DNA of 47,204 nt from Verrucomicrobiota bacterium (GCA_016209255.1 JACQWL010000222.1:1-47204); one strand, 5' to 3'. Shown: positions 6,806 through 14,699, counted from the stretch's first letter. The notes: generated by a model from the sequence alone, not told the origin. A program made the numbers and translations.

Positions 6806-7857
6806 TTCGTGGTGGGGGCGCGCTGCCATTTGGCCGCGCGGCCGACTCCAGAGGAGTTGAGCAGTCCCTCGTCGCGCAACTGGCGCAGGACGAGGCGCAC
6901 CATGTCGCGCCCGACCCCCGGGCAGAGCCGTTCGAGGTCGGAAATCGCGAATGGCGCGATCTGACGGAGCGCAGCTTCGCGCACTTGCTTGGTCTTCGAG
7001 CCACGACCGGGCGCGATGTGGCCGAGGCGGTCCTCGAATTCCTTGTAGGCGCGCAGCAGCGTGCCCCAGAAGTAGCGCAGCCAAGGGAAGGGATCGTGTG
7101 TGCCCTCGTGCCAGCGCTGCGAGCTGGCCTCGAGCGTTTCGTAGTAAGTCGCTTTCGATTCCTCGATGACTCGCTCCAAGCTGATGTAACGCCCCACTTC
7201 GTAGCCGGCTTGGTAGAGCGCGAGCAGCGTGAGCAACCGGGCGACGCGACCGTTGCCGTCGCGAAACGGATGGATGCAAAGAAAGTCGAACACCAGGAGC
7301 GGCACCAACACGAGCGCGTCGGGGGCGTGGGTGGAGTGGGCGTGCTGCCAGGCGCCGACGAGGTCCTCCATGGCTTGCGGCGTGGCCAGGGCGGGGACAG
7401 TGCGGAAGCGCACGCGGTGCGAGCCGTCGGCATGGAGGTCGATAATTTCGTTGTCGGTGGTTTTCCACTGGCCGCCTTCACCGGGCAGGTAGCGAAAAAC
7501 GGTCTGGTGAAGCTGCAAGATGAGATTGGGCGACAATGGCATTGCCGGTGCGGAATCGTGAATTAGCGCGAGAGCGTCGCGATAGCCGGCGATTTCCTGT
7601 TCGGAGCGGTTGCGCGGCGCGGCGTGATGGAGCACGATTTTTTCCAGCTGAACGCGTGGAGCCTCGATTCCCTCGATGCGGTTGGACGACTCGGTGGATT
7701 CAACACGGGCGACTTTGCGCAGCGCCTCCAATGTCTCGGGTGTCTGTTTGCGAAAGAGATCCTGCTTGCCGCGGTAAGCTCCCAAGGCCTGAACGGTGAC
7801 AAGATCGGCGCGTTCGAAGCGGAGGCGCTCTAGAAACTCTGGGGCAAACGAGTGCAT
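6802..7857 (-). CDS. Fic family protein (class II, with inhibitory helix motif)
   Basis: A 351-residue Fic protein. The N-terminal inhibitory motif S/T-x-x-x-E-G/N is present as S58-N-R-I-E62-G63 in ESSNRIEGIEAP. The catalytic loop is a perfect HPFRDGNGRVAR with H196. The C-terminal part carries a winged-helix-like region (FAISDLERLCPGVGRDMVRLVL). Fic enzymes transfer AMP or another NMP from a nucleotide to a hydroxyl on a target protein, and the inhibitory Glu (E62) blocks ATP positioning until relieved. It lies between intact prpD (its upstream neighbour on this strand) and the prpD' fragment, whose ATG overlaps its TGA. It has its own upstream region with GGGGTA-type repeats. All key residues are present, so it is probably active. 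Confidence 0.9.
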   Translation of the reverse strand: MHSFAPEFLERLRFERADLVTVQALGAYRGKQDLFRKQTPETLEALRKVARVESTESSNRIEGIEAPRVQLEKIVLHHAAPRNRSEQEIAGYRDALALIHDSAPAMPLSPNLILQLHQTVFRYLPGEGGQWKTTDNEIIDLHADGSHRVRFRTVPALATPQAMEDLVGAWQHAHSTHAPDALVLVPLLVFDFLCIHPFRDGNGRVARLLTLLALYQAGYEVGRYISLERVIEESKATYYETLEASSQRWHEGTHDPFPWLRYFWGTLLRAYKEFEDRLGHIAPGRGSKTKQVREAALRQIAPFAISDLERLCPGVGRDMVRLVLRQLRDEGLLNSSGVGRAAKWQRAPTTK

Positions 7858-7864
7858 CGGGAAT

Positions 7865-7921
7865 GGGGTAGTTTCATGGTTTTAGGGGTAACGCGATACT
7901 GAAATTACCCTATTTAACCCC
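7865..7921 (-). promoter_or_regulatory. GGGGTA-type inverted repeats upstream of the Fic gene
   Basis: Within about 60 bp upstream of the Fic ATG the plus strand shows TAGGGGTAA (7883-7891) facing TTACCCTA (7905-7912), with further copies GGGGTA (7865-7870) and TTAACCCC (7915-7922) outside. The spacing and symmetry suit an operator. The C-terminal winged-helix-like region of the Fic protein makes autoregulation conceivable, but no protein is known to bind here. Confidence 0.35.
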
Positions 7922-8005
7922 GTCCTGCCCCATTTGTGCGGAATGGCTGAAACGCACCACGGCTCGATGAGTTACGCGACCGAAACGTGAAATCGGGCCG
8001 TCGAG

Positions 8006-9526
8006 CTATGGCGGGAAGAGGGACACGAACTCGTGCACGCGCATTGCGTCGAGTTTCGCGCGGTCGGCGAAGAGGGCAATGAGTTGCGCGGCCTTGGCTG
8101 GGCCGTAGTGCGCGGCGAAGGCGGACTCGGCTTTTTGCCGGAGGAGGGGGATGCCTTCGGCGCGGCGGCGGCGGTGGCCGAGGGGGTATTCGACCAAGAC
8201 CGTTTCAGTCGCGGTGCCGTCGTGGAAAAAAATCTGCACGGCATTGGCGATGAAGCGTTTTTCGGGGTCGAGGTAGTCGCGGGAATATTGCTTGTCCTCG
8301 GTGACGGTCATCTTCGCGCGCAGCGCGTCGATCCGCGGGTCGGCGGCGATCTTGTCCTCGTAGTGGTCGGCCGTGAGCGCGCCGAAGATCAGGCCGATGG
8401 CGGTCATGTACTGCAGGCAGTGATCGCGGTCGGCCGGGTTGTGCAGCGGCCCGGATTTGTCGATGATGCGAATCGCCGACTCGTGCGTCGTCAGCTCGAC
8501 CCGCTCGATCTGCTCGAGGCGCTCGCGGACGAGCGGATGGAGTTTCATCGCGCACTCGACGGCGGTCTGGGCGTGGAATTCTGCCGGGAAGGAGATTTTG
8601 AAAAGGACGTTTTCCATCACGTAGCTGCCGAGCGGACGGGCGAGTTTCACGGGCTGGCCTTTGAAGCACACGTCTTGAAAACCCCACGTCTTTGCGGTGA
8701 GCGCGGAGGGGTAGCCCATCTCGCCGGTCATCGCGATCAGCGCGAGGCGGATGGCCCGGCTGGTGGCGTCGCCGGCCGCCCAGGATTTGCGCGAGCCGGT
8801 GTTGGGCGCGTGGCGGTAGGTGCGGAGCGCGGCGCCGTCGAGCCAGGCGTGCGAGATCGCGTTGATCACCTGTTCGCGCGTGCCGCCGAGCAGAGCGGTG
8901 GTGACCGCAGTGGAGGCGACGCGGACGAGAAGCACGTGATCGAGGCCGACGCGATTGAACGAGTTTTCGAGCGCGAGCACGCCTTGGATTTCGTGCGCCT
9001 TCACCATGGCGACGAGGACATCGCGAATGGTGAGCGCAGGCCGCGCCGTGCTGCGCGGCGCGCCGGGCGCCAGCACCGGAATCGCGTAGGCCGGGAGCGA
9101 CGTGCCGAAAGCGGCCGGTGCGATGCCGGCGGCTTGATGGCGGGAGAGCCAGTCGGCGGTGGCGAGGATGGCGCCGAGGTTGTCGGACGGGTGGCCCCAC
9201 TCGGCGGCGAGCCAGGTGTCGTTGAAATCGAGCCAGCGGACAAGGGTGCCGAGGTTGAAGGCGGCTTGAACGGGATCGAGTTCATGGCGGGTGCCGGGAA
9301 CACGCGCGCCGAGCCGGATGGTCGTGCCGGGCACGACGGGGCCGAGGAGCTTCGTGCACGCCGGGTAGGCGAGCGCCATGATGCCGCAGGCCAGCGTGTC
9401 GGCGAGGCACCAGCGGGCGGTGTCGAGGGCTTCGTTGCTCGTGATTTTCGCGTTGAGCGCGTAGTCGGCGAGATCGACGAGGAGCGGGTCCGGGGCGGGG
9501 CGGAGGTTGGAAATGGGGGCGGACAT
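8006..9526 (-). CDS. prpD: 2-methylcitrate dehydratase (MmgE/PrpD family)
   Basis: A 506-residue MmgE/PrpD protein. It dehydrates 2-methylcitrate to 2-methyl-cis-aconitate in the cytoplasmic propionate-catabolic 2-methylcitrate cycle. Visible landmarks include [18 protein letters not shown] (substrate-site region), [38 protein letters not shown] and the C-terminal [15 protein letters not shown]. Length is in the usual range of about 480-510 residues. It lies 86 bp downstream of prpC on the same strand, separated by a strong hairpin, and upstream of the Fic gene. A diverged duplicate of its last 115 codons lies at 6458-6805. The sequence looks fully functional. Confidence 0.93.
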   Translation of the reverse strand: MSAPISNLRPAPDPLLVDLADYALNAKITSNEALDTARWCLADTLACGIMALAYPACTKLLGPVVPGTTIRLGARVPGTRHELDPVQAAFNLGTLVRWLDFNDTWLAAEWGHPSDNLGAILATADWLSRHQAAGIAPAAFGTSLPAYAIPVLAPGAPRSTARPALTIRDVLVAMVKAHEIQGVLALENSFNRVGLDHVLLVRVASTAVTTALLGGTREQVINAISHAWLDGAALRTYRHAPNTGSRKSWAAGDATSRAIRLALIAMTGEMGYPSALTAKTWGFQDVCFKGQPVKLARPLGSYVMENVLFKISFPAEFHAQTAVECAMKLHPLVRERLEQIERVELTTHESAIRIIDKSGPLHNPADRDHCLQYMTAIGLIFGALTADHYEDKIAADPRIDALRAKMTVTEDKQYSRDYLDPEKRFIANAVQIFFHDGTATETVLVEYPLGHRRRRAEGIPLLRQKAESAFAAHYGPAKAAQLIALFADRAKLDAMRVHEFVSLFPP

Positions 9527-9541
9527 GGTTGCGTCGTGCTC

Positions 9542-9616
9542 GTGATCGTAATCGTGCTCTTACTCGGTGCGAAGCAAGTCGATTACGAGCACGAGTAAGA
9601 GCACGATTACGATTAC
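9542..9616. repeat. GTAATCG-type inverted repeat between prpC and prpD
   Basis: A perfect 19-bp inverted repeat, arms 9548-9566 (GTAATCGTGCTCTTACTCG) and 9592-9610 (its reverse complement), with a 25-nt loop. Pairing extends outward for six more positions with one mismatch. The loop repeats part of the motif (GATTACGAGCACGAG). Similar GTAATCGTAATCG/GAGCACGATTACG patterns behave as dispersed intergenic repeats in related bacteria, to my knowledge. It sits inside the prpC-prpD gap and could stabilise or terminate the prpC message. Confidence 0.75.
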
Positions 9617-10791
9617 CTCTTTTCCAACGGCACGAATGGCCGCTCGGCAGGACCGGTGTAGTTGGCCCCGGGCCGGATGATTTTGCCGTCGATGCGTTGT
9701 TCCACGACGTGCGCGGCCCAGCCGGCGGTGCGGGCCATGACGAACAGCGGAGTGAACATGAGCTTCGGCACGCCCATCCGGTGGTAGGCGACGGCGCTGA
9801 ACCAGTCGAGGTTGGGAAACATCTTTTTCTCGGCCCACATGAATGCCTCGATCCGTTCGGCGACGGCGAAGAGTGTCATGTCGCCGGCCCCGTCGCTGAG
9901 CTGCCGCGCAATTTCCTTGATGATGGGATTGCGCGGGTCGCCGATCGTGTAGACCGGATGACCGAAACCGATGACGATTTCGCGGCGGCCGACGCGGGCG
10001 CGGATGTCGGCCTCGGCCTCGGCGGGCGTGTGGTAGCGCTGCTGGATGTCGAGGGCGACCTCGTTGGCGCCGCCGTGCTTGGGGCCGCGCAGCGCGCCGA
10101 TCGCGCCGGTGATGCACGAGTAGATGTCCGAGCCGGTGCCGGCGATCACGCGGCCGGTGAAGGTGGAAGCGTTGAACTCGTGTTCGGCGTAGAGGATCAT
10201 CGACTGGTCGAGCGCGTGGACGTGCGCCGCGGCCGGCGTGCGCCGGTGCAGCAGCTGCAGAAAATGGGCGGCGATGGAGGGATCGTCGGTCTCGACGCCG
10301 ATGCGCCGGCCGCTCGTGGCGTAGTGGTGCCAGTAAAGCAGCATCGAGGGCAGGCAGGCGAGGAGTCGGTCGGCGATGGCGCGCGCCCCGGCGACGGTCG
10401 AGGCGTTGCCACCAGCCGCGGGTAGGTGTTCCGGCTCGAGATTGCCGAGCATGGAGCAGCCGGTGCGAAGGACGTCCATCGGGTGCGCGTTTTTCGGGAT
10501 CTGCTCGAGGACGCTACACAGCGGCGGAGGAAGGCGGCGGAGGGAGATGAGTTTCGCGCGGTAGGCGTCGAGTTCCGCGCGATTGGGCAGGCGCTCGTGA
10601 ATGAGCAGGTGGGCGATTTCCTCGAAGGTGGCGTGGGCGGCGAGATCGGCGATGTCGTAGCCGCGGTAGTGGAGATCGTTGCCGGTGTGACCGACGGTGC
10701 AGATGGCGGTGTCACCGGCCACGACGCCGGAGAGGGCAACGGATTTTTTGACCTTGGAAACGGAAGGGGGCGTGGATGTTGGGTCACTCAT
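9613..10791 (-). CDS. prpC: 2-methylcitrate synthase (citrate synthase family)
   Basis: A 392-residue citrate-synthase-family enzyme. It condenses propionyl-CoA with oxaloacetate to 2-methylcitrate, the entry step of the cycle. Landmarks: [20 protein letters not shown] near the N-terminus, [10 protein letters not shown], the active-site His in [11 protein letters not shown], and [12 protein letters not shown]. The N-terminal [11 protein letters not shown] segment and the prpB/prpD context favour methylcitrate synthase over housekeeping citrate synthase. The ATG at 10791 starts [17 protein letters not shown] diverged copy of its first ~40 codons lies at 11817-11942, beyond the ORF6N gene. Confidence 0.93.
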   Translation of the reverse strand: MSDPTSTPPSVSKVKKSVALSGVVAGDTAICTVGHTGNDLHYRGYDIADLAAHATFEEIAHLLIHERLPNRAELDAYRAKLISLRRLPPPLCSVLEQIPKNAHPMDVLRTGCSMLGNLEPEHLPAAGGNASTVAGARAIADRLLACLPSMLLYWHHYATSGRRIGVETDDPSIAAHFLQLLHRRTPAAAHVHALDQSMILYAEHEFNASTFTGRVIAGTGSDIYSCITGAIGALRGPKHGGANEVALDIQQRYHTPAEAEADIRARVGRREIVIGFGHPVYTIGDPRNPIIKEIARQLSDGAGDMTLFAVAERIEAFMWAEKKMFPNLDWFSAVAYHRMGVPKLMFTPLFVMARTAGWAAHVVEQRIDGKIIRPGANYTGPAERPFVPLEKR

Positions 10792-11050
10792 GGGGATTTC
10801 TTTAACCGCGAATTACCGAGGGTGGCGCAGCCGCAACCAAGGCAGGCTTGCCCGCGAATCACGCGAATCAACTCGAATCACACTTGTCCAAAAACCAAGG
10901 TGATTTCATGGGCGGACATCCGTCAGACGATTCGAGCGCGGCGACCAACCTGTTTTTCTCAGTGCTCGGGAGGGATTTTCACGCGGAGCGCGCGGAGGCG
11001 CGGAGAGCAAAGCTGGTTCCCCGCCAAAGGCGACCAGGGATTAGCGCGGA
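10792..11050. repeat. Degenerate short-period repeats upstream of prpC
   Basis: This 259-bp gap carries runs with an 8-11 bp rhythm: CGCGAATTACC, CGCGAATCACGCGAATCAAC (around 10807-10878), CGCGGAGCGCGCGGAGGCGCGGAGAG (10980-11006, described not quoted as one unit) and AGCGCGGATTAGCG (11042-11055). These resemble the degenerate CGCGAAT- and CGCAGAG-type tandem repeats seen between genes in many Verrucomicrobiota. No coding frame is supported. The prpC promoter must lie here or upstream, but I see no clear element. Confidence 0.5.
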
Positions 11051-11650
11051 TTAGCGTTCCTCTTTCGTCTTGGGCGCGGTGTGAAAACCGATTTCACGTC
11101 GCGGTGGTTCGGGTAGCGGGGGCGGCGGGTCGAGCAGCGCCATGATGCGCTGGAGGACGTCGACGATGGCGGTCTCGTGTGTGTCGAGGCGAGACTTCAA
11201 CTCTTCCTCGAGTTCGGCCAGCTTCCGGGCGAGTTCGCGGGTGTCGGTGAGCGCGGCTCGCATCTTGATGAAGGCGCGGACAATGAAGACGCTCATCTGC
11301 ACGGCCTGCGGGCTGTTGAGGATGTTGGCGGCCATAATCGCGCCGTGCTCGGTGAAGGCGAACGGACGCGAATTCGGGTCGCGGTGCCGTTGCGAGGAAC
11401 CGATCACAATTTGTGATCGGTTCACGGCTAACACCTCAGGGCTCGTGAGTTGCAGAAGAAAGTCGGGCGGAAATTTGTCGCGATTGCGATTGACCGCCTG
11501 ATTCAGCGTGCGGGTCTCGACGCCGTAGATTCTGGCGAGATCGGCGTCGAGAATCACACGCTCGCCGCGGACGGTGTGGATGCCGCCTTCGATGACGGGC
11601 GGTGGAGCGGGGGGCTTTCGCTTCGCGAGAGGTATGCGGCTGAGTGTCAT
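11051..11650 (-). CDS. ORF6N-domain DNA-binding protein
   Basis: A 199-residue protein read from the ATG at 11650 (MTLSRIPLAKRK), preceded by AAAGG. Residues about 20-110 are an ORF6N domain: VRGERVILDADLARIYGVETR, LNQAVNRNRDKFPPDF, and PFAFTEHGAIMAANIL. A coiled coil follows (ELARKLAELEEELKSRLD) and a proline-rich tail. ORF6N proteins occur on phages, plasmids and mobile islands and are thought to bind DNA; a precise role is not established. It lies between intact prpC and the prpC' remnant. The gene contains one perfect palindrome and has a related one upstream, which suggests autoregulation. Confidence 0.85.
   Translation of the reverse strand: MTLSRIPLAKRKPPAPPPVIEGGIHTVRGERVILDADLARIYGVETRTLNQAVNRNRDKFPPDFLLQLTSPEVLAVNRSQIVIGSSQRHRDPNSRPFAFTEHGAIMAANILNSPQAVQMSVFIVRAFIKMRAALTDTRELARKLAELEEELKSRLDTHETAIVDVLQRIMALLDPPPPLPEPPRREIGFHTAPKTKEER
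11397..11423. promoter_or_regulatory. Perfect 27-bp palindrome inside the ORF6N gene
   Basis: Arms GAACCGATCACAA and TTGTGATCGGTTC flank a single central base. It covers the codons for roughly residues 76-85 of the ORF6N protein. Its core GATCACAA-N-TTGTG recurs upstream of the gene at 11758-11778. This is consistent with a pair of operator sites, although protein-coding constraint could also shape it. Confidence 0.5.
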
Positions 11651-11757
11651 GGAGGCGACCTTTGCGGTGAAGCGTGCAGAAATGGGGCGGAGCGTAAAGC
11701 ACTCGGAGAGAAATCGGCAATGCCACAACATCCGGCTACACCGGCATTAAGAATCTT

Positions 11758-11778
11758 AAGATCACAAATTGTGTTCTT
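11758..11778. promoter_or_regulatory. 21-bp near-palindrome upstream of the ORF6N gene
   Basis: AAGATCACAA-A-TTGTGTTCTT, symmetrical except for one base pair. It shares the core GATCACAA-N-TTGTG with the palindrome inside the ORF6N gene. It lies about 110 bp upstream of the ORF6N ATG in non-coding DNA, a plausible operator position. Confidence 0.5.
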
Positions 11779-11816
11779 GAACGATGTTTGAGGCGCCGAT
11801 TTGGCACCTCAAAGAT

Positions 11817-11942
11817 TCATGTTTTTTCGCGATTGCCCGAGTGGCCGACGATGCAGATGGCGGGGTTGCCCGCGACGACGCCGGAGAGGGCGACGGATTT
11901 TTTGGTATTCGGTGCGGGGATGAGCGTGGAGTCGGGGCTCAC
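11817..11942 (-). pseudogene. prpC' - 5' remnant of a second 2-methylcitrate synthase gene
   Basis: A 41-codon open frame from a GTG at 11942 that matches the first codons of intact prp[26 protein letters not shown] here against the corresponding [12 protein letters not shown]...[10 protein letters not shown] there. DNA similarity is obvious over about 75-105 bp and stops right after the GHSGN codons, where the frame runs into REKT and a TGA. Nothing of the rest of a citrate synthase follows. It is in the orientation and place expected for the start of an ancestral prpC downstream of prpB. Confidence 0.8.
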
Positions 11943-12149
11943 CGGAAGAATTTTCCCGCTGATTGCGTGAATTCGTACGGATGCACAAGCCGCACGGAGA
12001 GTGTAGTCCGAAAAAATTGCGGATGGGTTTCGTCCGTGGGCCGGACAAGACGTCCCGAGAAAAGCCGCGGTTTGGGACGAACCGAGAGGCAAACGGACTT
12101 TGCTTCTTTTGTTTTGCTGAAAGTTCGCTGGGTTTCATAGCCTTGCCGC

Positions 12150-13103
12150 GTGCAAACCGATTTGCGCAAATGCTACCGAATCCTTGAGGTCGAGCCGGGC
12201 GCGACCTTGGAAGAGGTAAAGCGTGCCTATCGGGAATTGGTCAAGGTTTGGCACCCGGATCGATTTACCCACGACCCCAATCTTCAGCGAAAGGCCCAAG
12301 AGAAACTGAAGCAGATCAATTTGGCCTACGAACGGATATGTGCGGGCGGAGCGACATTTCGAGCAACGGACGCAGGAGGCTCATCAGGTTCGGGAACGGC
12401 CGCGCACAGGGAAGCGCCTCCACAACCGCCGCGACCGGCCTCGTCGCCCGGACAGGGAACGAGGAGGACGCATCGACTCGGTCAGATCACTGTTGCAGCA
12501 GTTATCGTCGCTGTCGTTGGAATGGTGTTTTCAACGATAGAATCGTCCCAGACGCGAAGCACTGGGAATCAGCCGGCCAATTCCGCGCCGCAGCTAACTT
12601 CTCAAGCGCCGCAGTCGCCGAGCGTCGATGCTCAGCCCAGAGTCCGCCAGCATCTCAGCATCGCGCAGATTTCAGAAGCATATCGGGAGGCTCTGAAAAA
12701 GCAGCCCGGGCTTGGAATGGCGCTCCAAAAATTCAGCCGATACGCGCAGGAAAAACTGCCTGATTACGATTTCTCCGAGGGCATCAACTATTCGCCCCCG
12801 AAGGAAACTCCTGCGCCGAACACCGAAATCTCCGCAAGCGCCGCGACTGCTGCAACTCCGGGAACAATTATTCATGCTCAAACGGGATCTGCGGAAGTTG
12901 AAACCAAGGACTACTTCACGGTCGGCTCGACCAAGGACGAAGTTCTCGCCGTTCAGGGAGTTCCGTTCTCGCGATCGCCCTCTGACGGGGTCTTCACATA
13001 TCGCTACGGATCCCAAGTGTTCTTCAAAGACGACCGCGTGACCTCGTGGAGAAACAGCAGGGAAAATCCACTCAAGGCGAAGCTCGAAAGCAGTCCGCCG
13101 TGA
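12150..13103 (+). CDS. Membrane-anchored J-domain protein with BamE/SmpA-like C-terminal motif
   Basis: A 317-residue protein from a GTG at 12150. Residues 4-62 are a J domain (YRILEVEPGATLEEVKRAYR, HPD at 35-37, then KLKQINLAYERI), which in DnaJ co-chaperones stimulates Hsp70 ATPase. A Pro/Ser/Gly linker leads to one membrane segment at about 112-128 (ITVAAVIVAVVGMVFSTI). The rest is outside or inside the membrane depending on topology. The C-terminal 55 residues (DYFTVGSTKDEVLAVQGVP, then YRYGSQVFFKDDRVTSW) match the VGSTKDEV...G.P pattern of BamE/SmpA-like modules. The next gene starts within its stop codon (GTGA), so the two are translationally coupled. It is opposite in strand to the prp genes and looks inserted. 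Confidence 0.75.
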   Translation: MQTDLRKCYRILEVEPGATLEEVKRAYRELVKVWHPDRFTHDPNLQRKAQEKLKQINLAYERICAGGATFRATDAGGSSGSGTAAHREAPPQPPRPASSPGQGTRRTHRLGQITVAAVIVAVVGMVFSTIESSQTRSTGNQPANSAPQLTSQAPQSPSVDAQPRVRQHLSIAQISEAYREALKKQPGLGMALQKFSRYAQEKLPDYDFSEGINYSPPKETPAPNTEISASAATAATPGTIIHAQTGSAEVETKDYFTVGSTKDEVLAVQGVPFSRSPSDGVFTYRYGSQVFFKDDRVTSWRNSRENPLKAKLESSPP

Positions 13104-13843
13104 ACGCTGCGAACCGTTGGGCGATTTACATCGACGTCGAAGGCACGTCGAAACTTTACACGAAAGACGCGGACCAATTTCACGCGGGATTCGGCAAACT
13201 GCTCGGTGCCGTTTACGCGATCGGCGACCAGGTTTACCCAGAACCCCCGGCACGGCTTTTCGCCCATCAAGTGGGTGGTGACGGGATAGTGATCGTTTCG
13301 GATTTCGAGGAAGATTCGCCGGAGAGATTCGTTTCGATAGCTGTCATTCTGTTGGAGGTTCTCCTCGTAAATGGATTGGTTGGAAAGGCCGGCATATCGA
13401 CGGGCACGTTTTACGATATACAAGGCTGTGTGCCTTCACTACGGGAAGTGCCGAACGCGAACGACGCGGCATATAGTATGGGTGCCGGGTTGCTCACTAC
13501 TCTGAAAGTCATGGGAACCGCTTTGGTAAATTCGCACCATTTCGCTGAGGTTCCACCGAGGGGTAGTCGACTTGCTGTTGAGCCTGCGCTTTTGATGAAA
13601 ATCGCACCCGGGGCCGTCATTTCTGATTTCGGCGGGCCGGTCGTCGTCGACCGGATTCATACCAAGACCGCCACCATTGAACACATCATCAAAACAGCGG
13701 GCCTTGATTTGCCGACCTCCAGTGAATTGAAGAAAAAGCTCATCGCATACGTCTCGAGCACTGGCCCTCTTGCCGACACCGAGTGGGGCCGAAATACATT
13801 GTCGTTGAACGGTTGTTCACCTGATGGGGCTACGGCTTCGTGA
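13100..13843 (+). CDS. Nucleotidyl-cyclase-like protein of unknown function
   Basis: A 247-residue protein from a GTG at 13100 that overlaps the J-domain gene stop by 4 bp. I do not recognise a named family. The N-terminal 110 residues look like a class III nucleotidyl cyclase or related palm domain: WAIYIDVEGTSKLY (D12, first metal Asp position), HQVGGDGIVIVSD (D61, second Asp in a G-D hairpin) and GKAGISTGTFYDIQG, the strand that in cyclases reads G-I-x-x-G. The remaining part is helical with no membrane segment. Stand-alone cyclases next to a membrane protein are the architecture of Pycsar-type antiphage systems, but the partner here is not a known Pycsar effector. Its end overlaps the prpB stop tail to tail by 14 bp. 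Confidence 0.45.
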   Translation: MNAANRWAIYIDVEGTSKLYTKDADQFHAGFGKLLGAVYAIGDQVYPEPPARLFAHQVGGDGIVIVSDFEEDSPERFVSIAVILLEVLLVNGLVGKAGISTGTFYDIQGCVPSLREVPNANDAAYSMGAGLLTTLKVMGTALVNSHHFAEVPPRGSRLAVEPALLMKIAPGAVISDFGGPVVVDRIHTKTATIEHIIKTAGLDLPTSSELKKKLIAYVSSTGPLADTEWGRNTLSLNGCSPDGATAS

Positions 13844-14699
13844 ACAACTGATCGAAGTTTTGCTCGTAGGTGTGATAACCGAGGACGTCGTACAGGTCGG
13901 CGCGGGTTTGCATTTTGCTGACGACGTTCTTCTGCGTGCCGTCTTTGCGAATCGCCGAGTAAACTTCGATCGACGCGGCGGCCGCGGCGCGGGAGGCGCT
14001 GAGCGGGTAGAGCGCCATCGCCACGCCAGCCGCGCGGAGTTCGTCCAGGGTGAAGTAAGGCGTCTGGCCAAATTCGGTGAGGTTCGCCAAAACCGGGACG
14101 TTCACCGCAGCGGTGAATTGCCGGTAGTCGTCGAGTGCGTGCAGCGCCTCGGCGAAAATCATGTCGGTGCCGGCGGCGACGTAGGCCTGGGCGCGCGCGA
14201 TCGCGGCGGAGAGGCCTTCGACGGCGGCGGCGTCGGTGCGGGCCATGACCACGAAGTCGCGGTCGGGTTTGCCCCTAACGGCGGCGCGCACGCGATCAAC
14301 CATCTCGGCGGTGGGGACGATTTGCTTGCCGGGGAGATGGCCGCATTTTTTGGCGGGCACCTGATCTTCAAGGTGGACGGCGGCGACGCCGGCGGCGGCC
14401 ATTTCGCGGACGGCGGTGGCGGGGTCGTCCCAGCCGGTGTCGATGTCGACGAGGAGCGGGAGGTCGGTGCGCTTCGTGATCCGGCGGGCATCGATGAGAA
14501 CGTCGACGAGTTCGGTGTCGCCGACATCGGGGAGGCCGTAGGAGTGGTTGGCGACGCCGGCACCGGACAGGTAAAGCGCGCGGAAGCCGGCACGCGCGGC
14601 AAGGAGGGCGGCGTAGGCGTTGATCGCGCCGGCGATCTGCAACGGCCGCTCCTGCTCCAGGGCCATCCGAAATCTCCGGCCGGGAGTGGGTGAACTCAT
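13830..14699 (-). CDS. prpB: 2-methylisocitrate lyase
   Basis: A 289-residue isocitrate-lyase/PEP-mutase superfamily enzyme that splits 2-methylisocitrate into pyruvate and succinate, the last step of the 2-methylcitrate cycle. The start at 14699 gives MSSPTPGRRFRMALEQERP. Landmarks: YLSGAGVANHSYGLPD, DIDTGWDDP (metal-binding Asps, about 85-92), and K117-K-C-G-H121 with the catalytic Cys119, followed by LPGKQIVP. ARTDA and EFGQTPYF are also family-typical. Length matches PrpB (about 290). It is the first prp gene on this strand, with prpC' and prpC following after the opposite-strand insert. It is divergent from the ABC operon with 108 bp between starts. Confidence 0.95.
   Translation of the reverse strand: MSSPTPGRRFRMALEQERPLQIAGAINAYAALLAARAGFRALYLSGAGVANHSYGLPDVGDTELVDVLIDARRITKRTDLPLLVDIDTGWDDPATAVREMAAAGVAAVHLEDQVPAKKCGHLPGKQIVPTAEMVDRVRAAVRGKPDRDFVVMARTDAAAVEGLSAAIARAQAYVAAGTDMIFAEALHALDDYRQFTAAVNVPVLANLTEFGQTPYFTLDELRAAGVAMALYPLSASRAAAAASIEVYSAIRKDGTQKNVVSKMQTRADLYDVLGYHTYEQNFDQLFTKP

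Noticed and set aside
8033-9598. Long open frame on the plus strand opposite prpD
   Set aside because: The protein is Arg/Gly/Val-rich text without any domain, and the opposite strand is an undoubted prpD. Long antisense frames are expected at this GC content.
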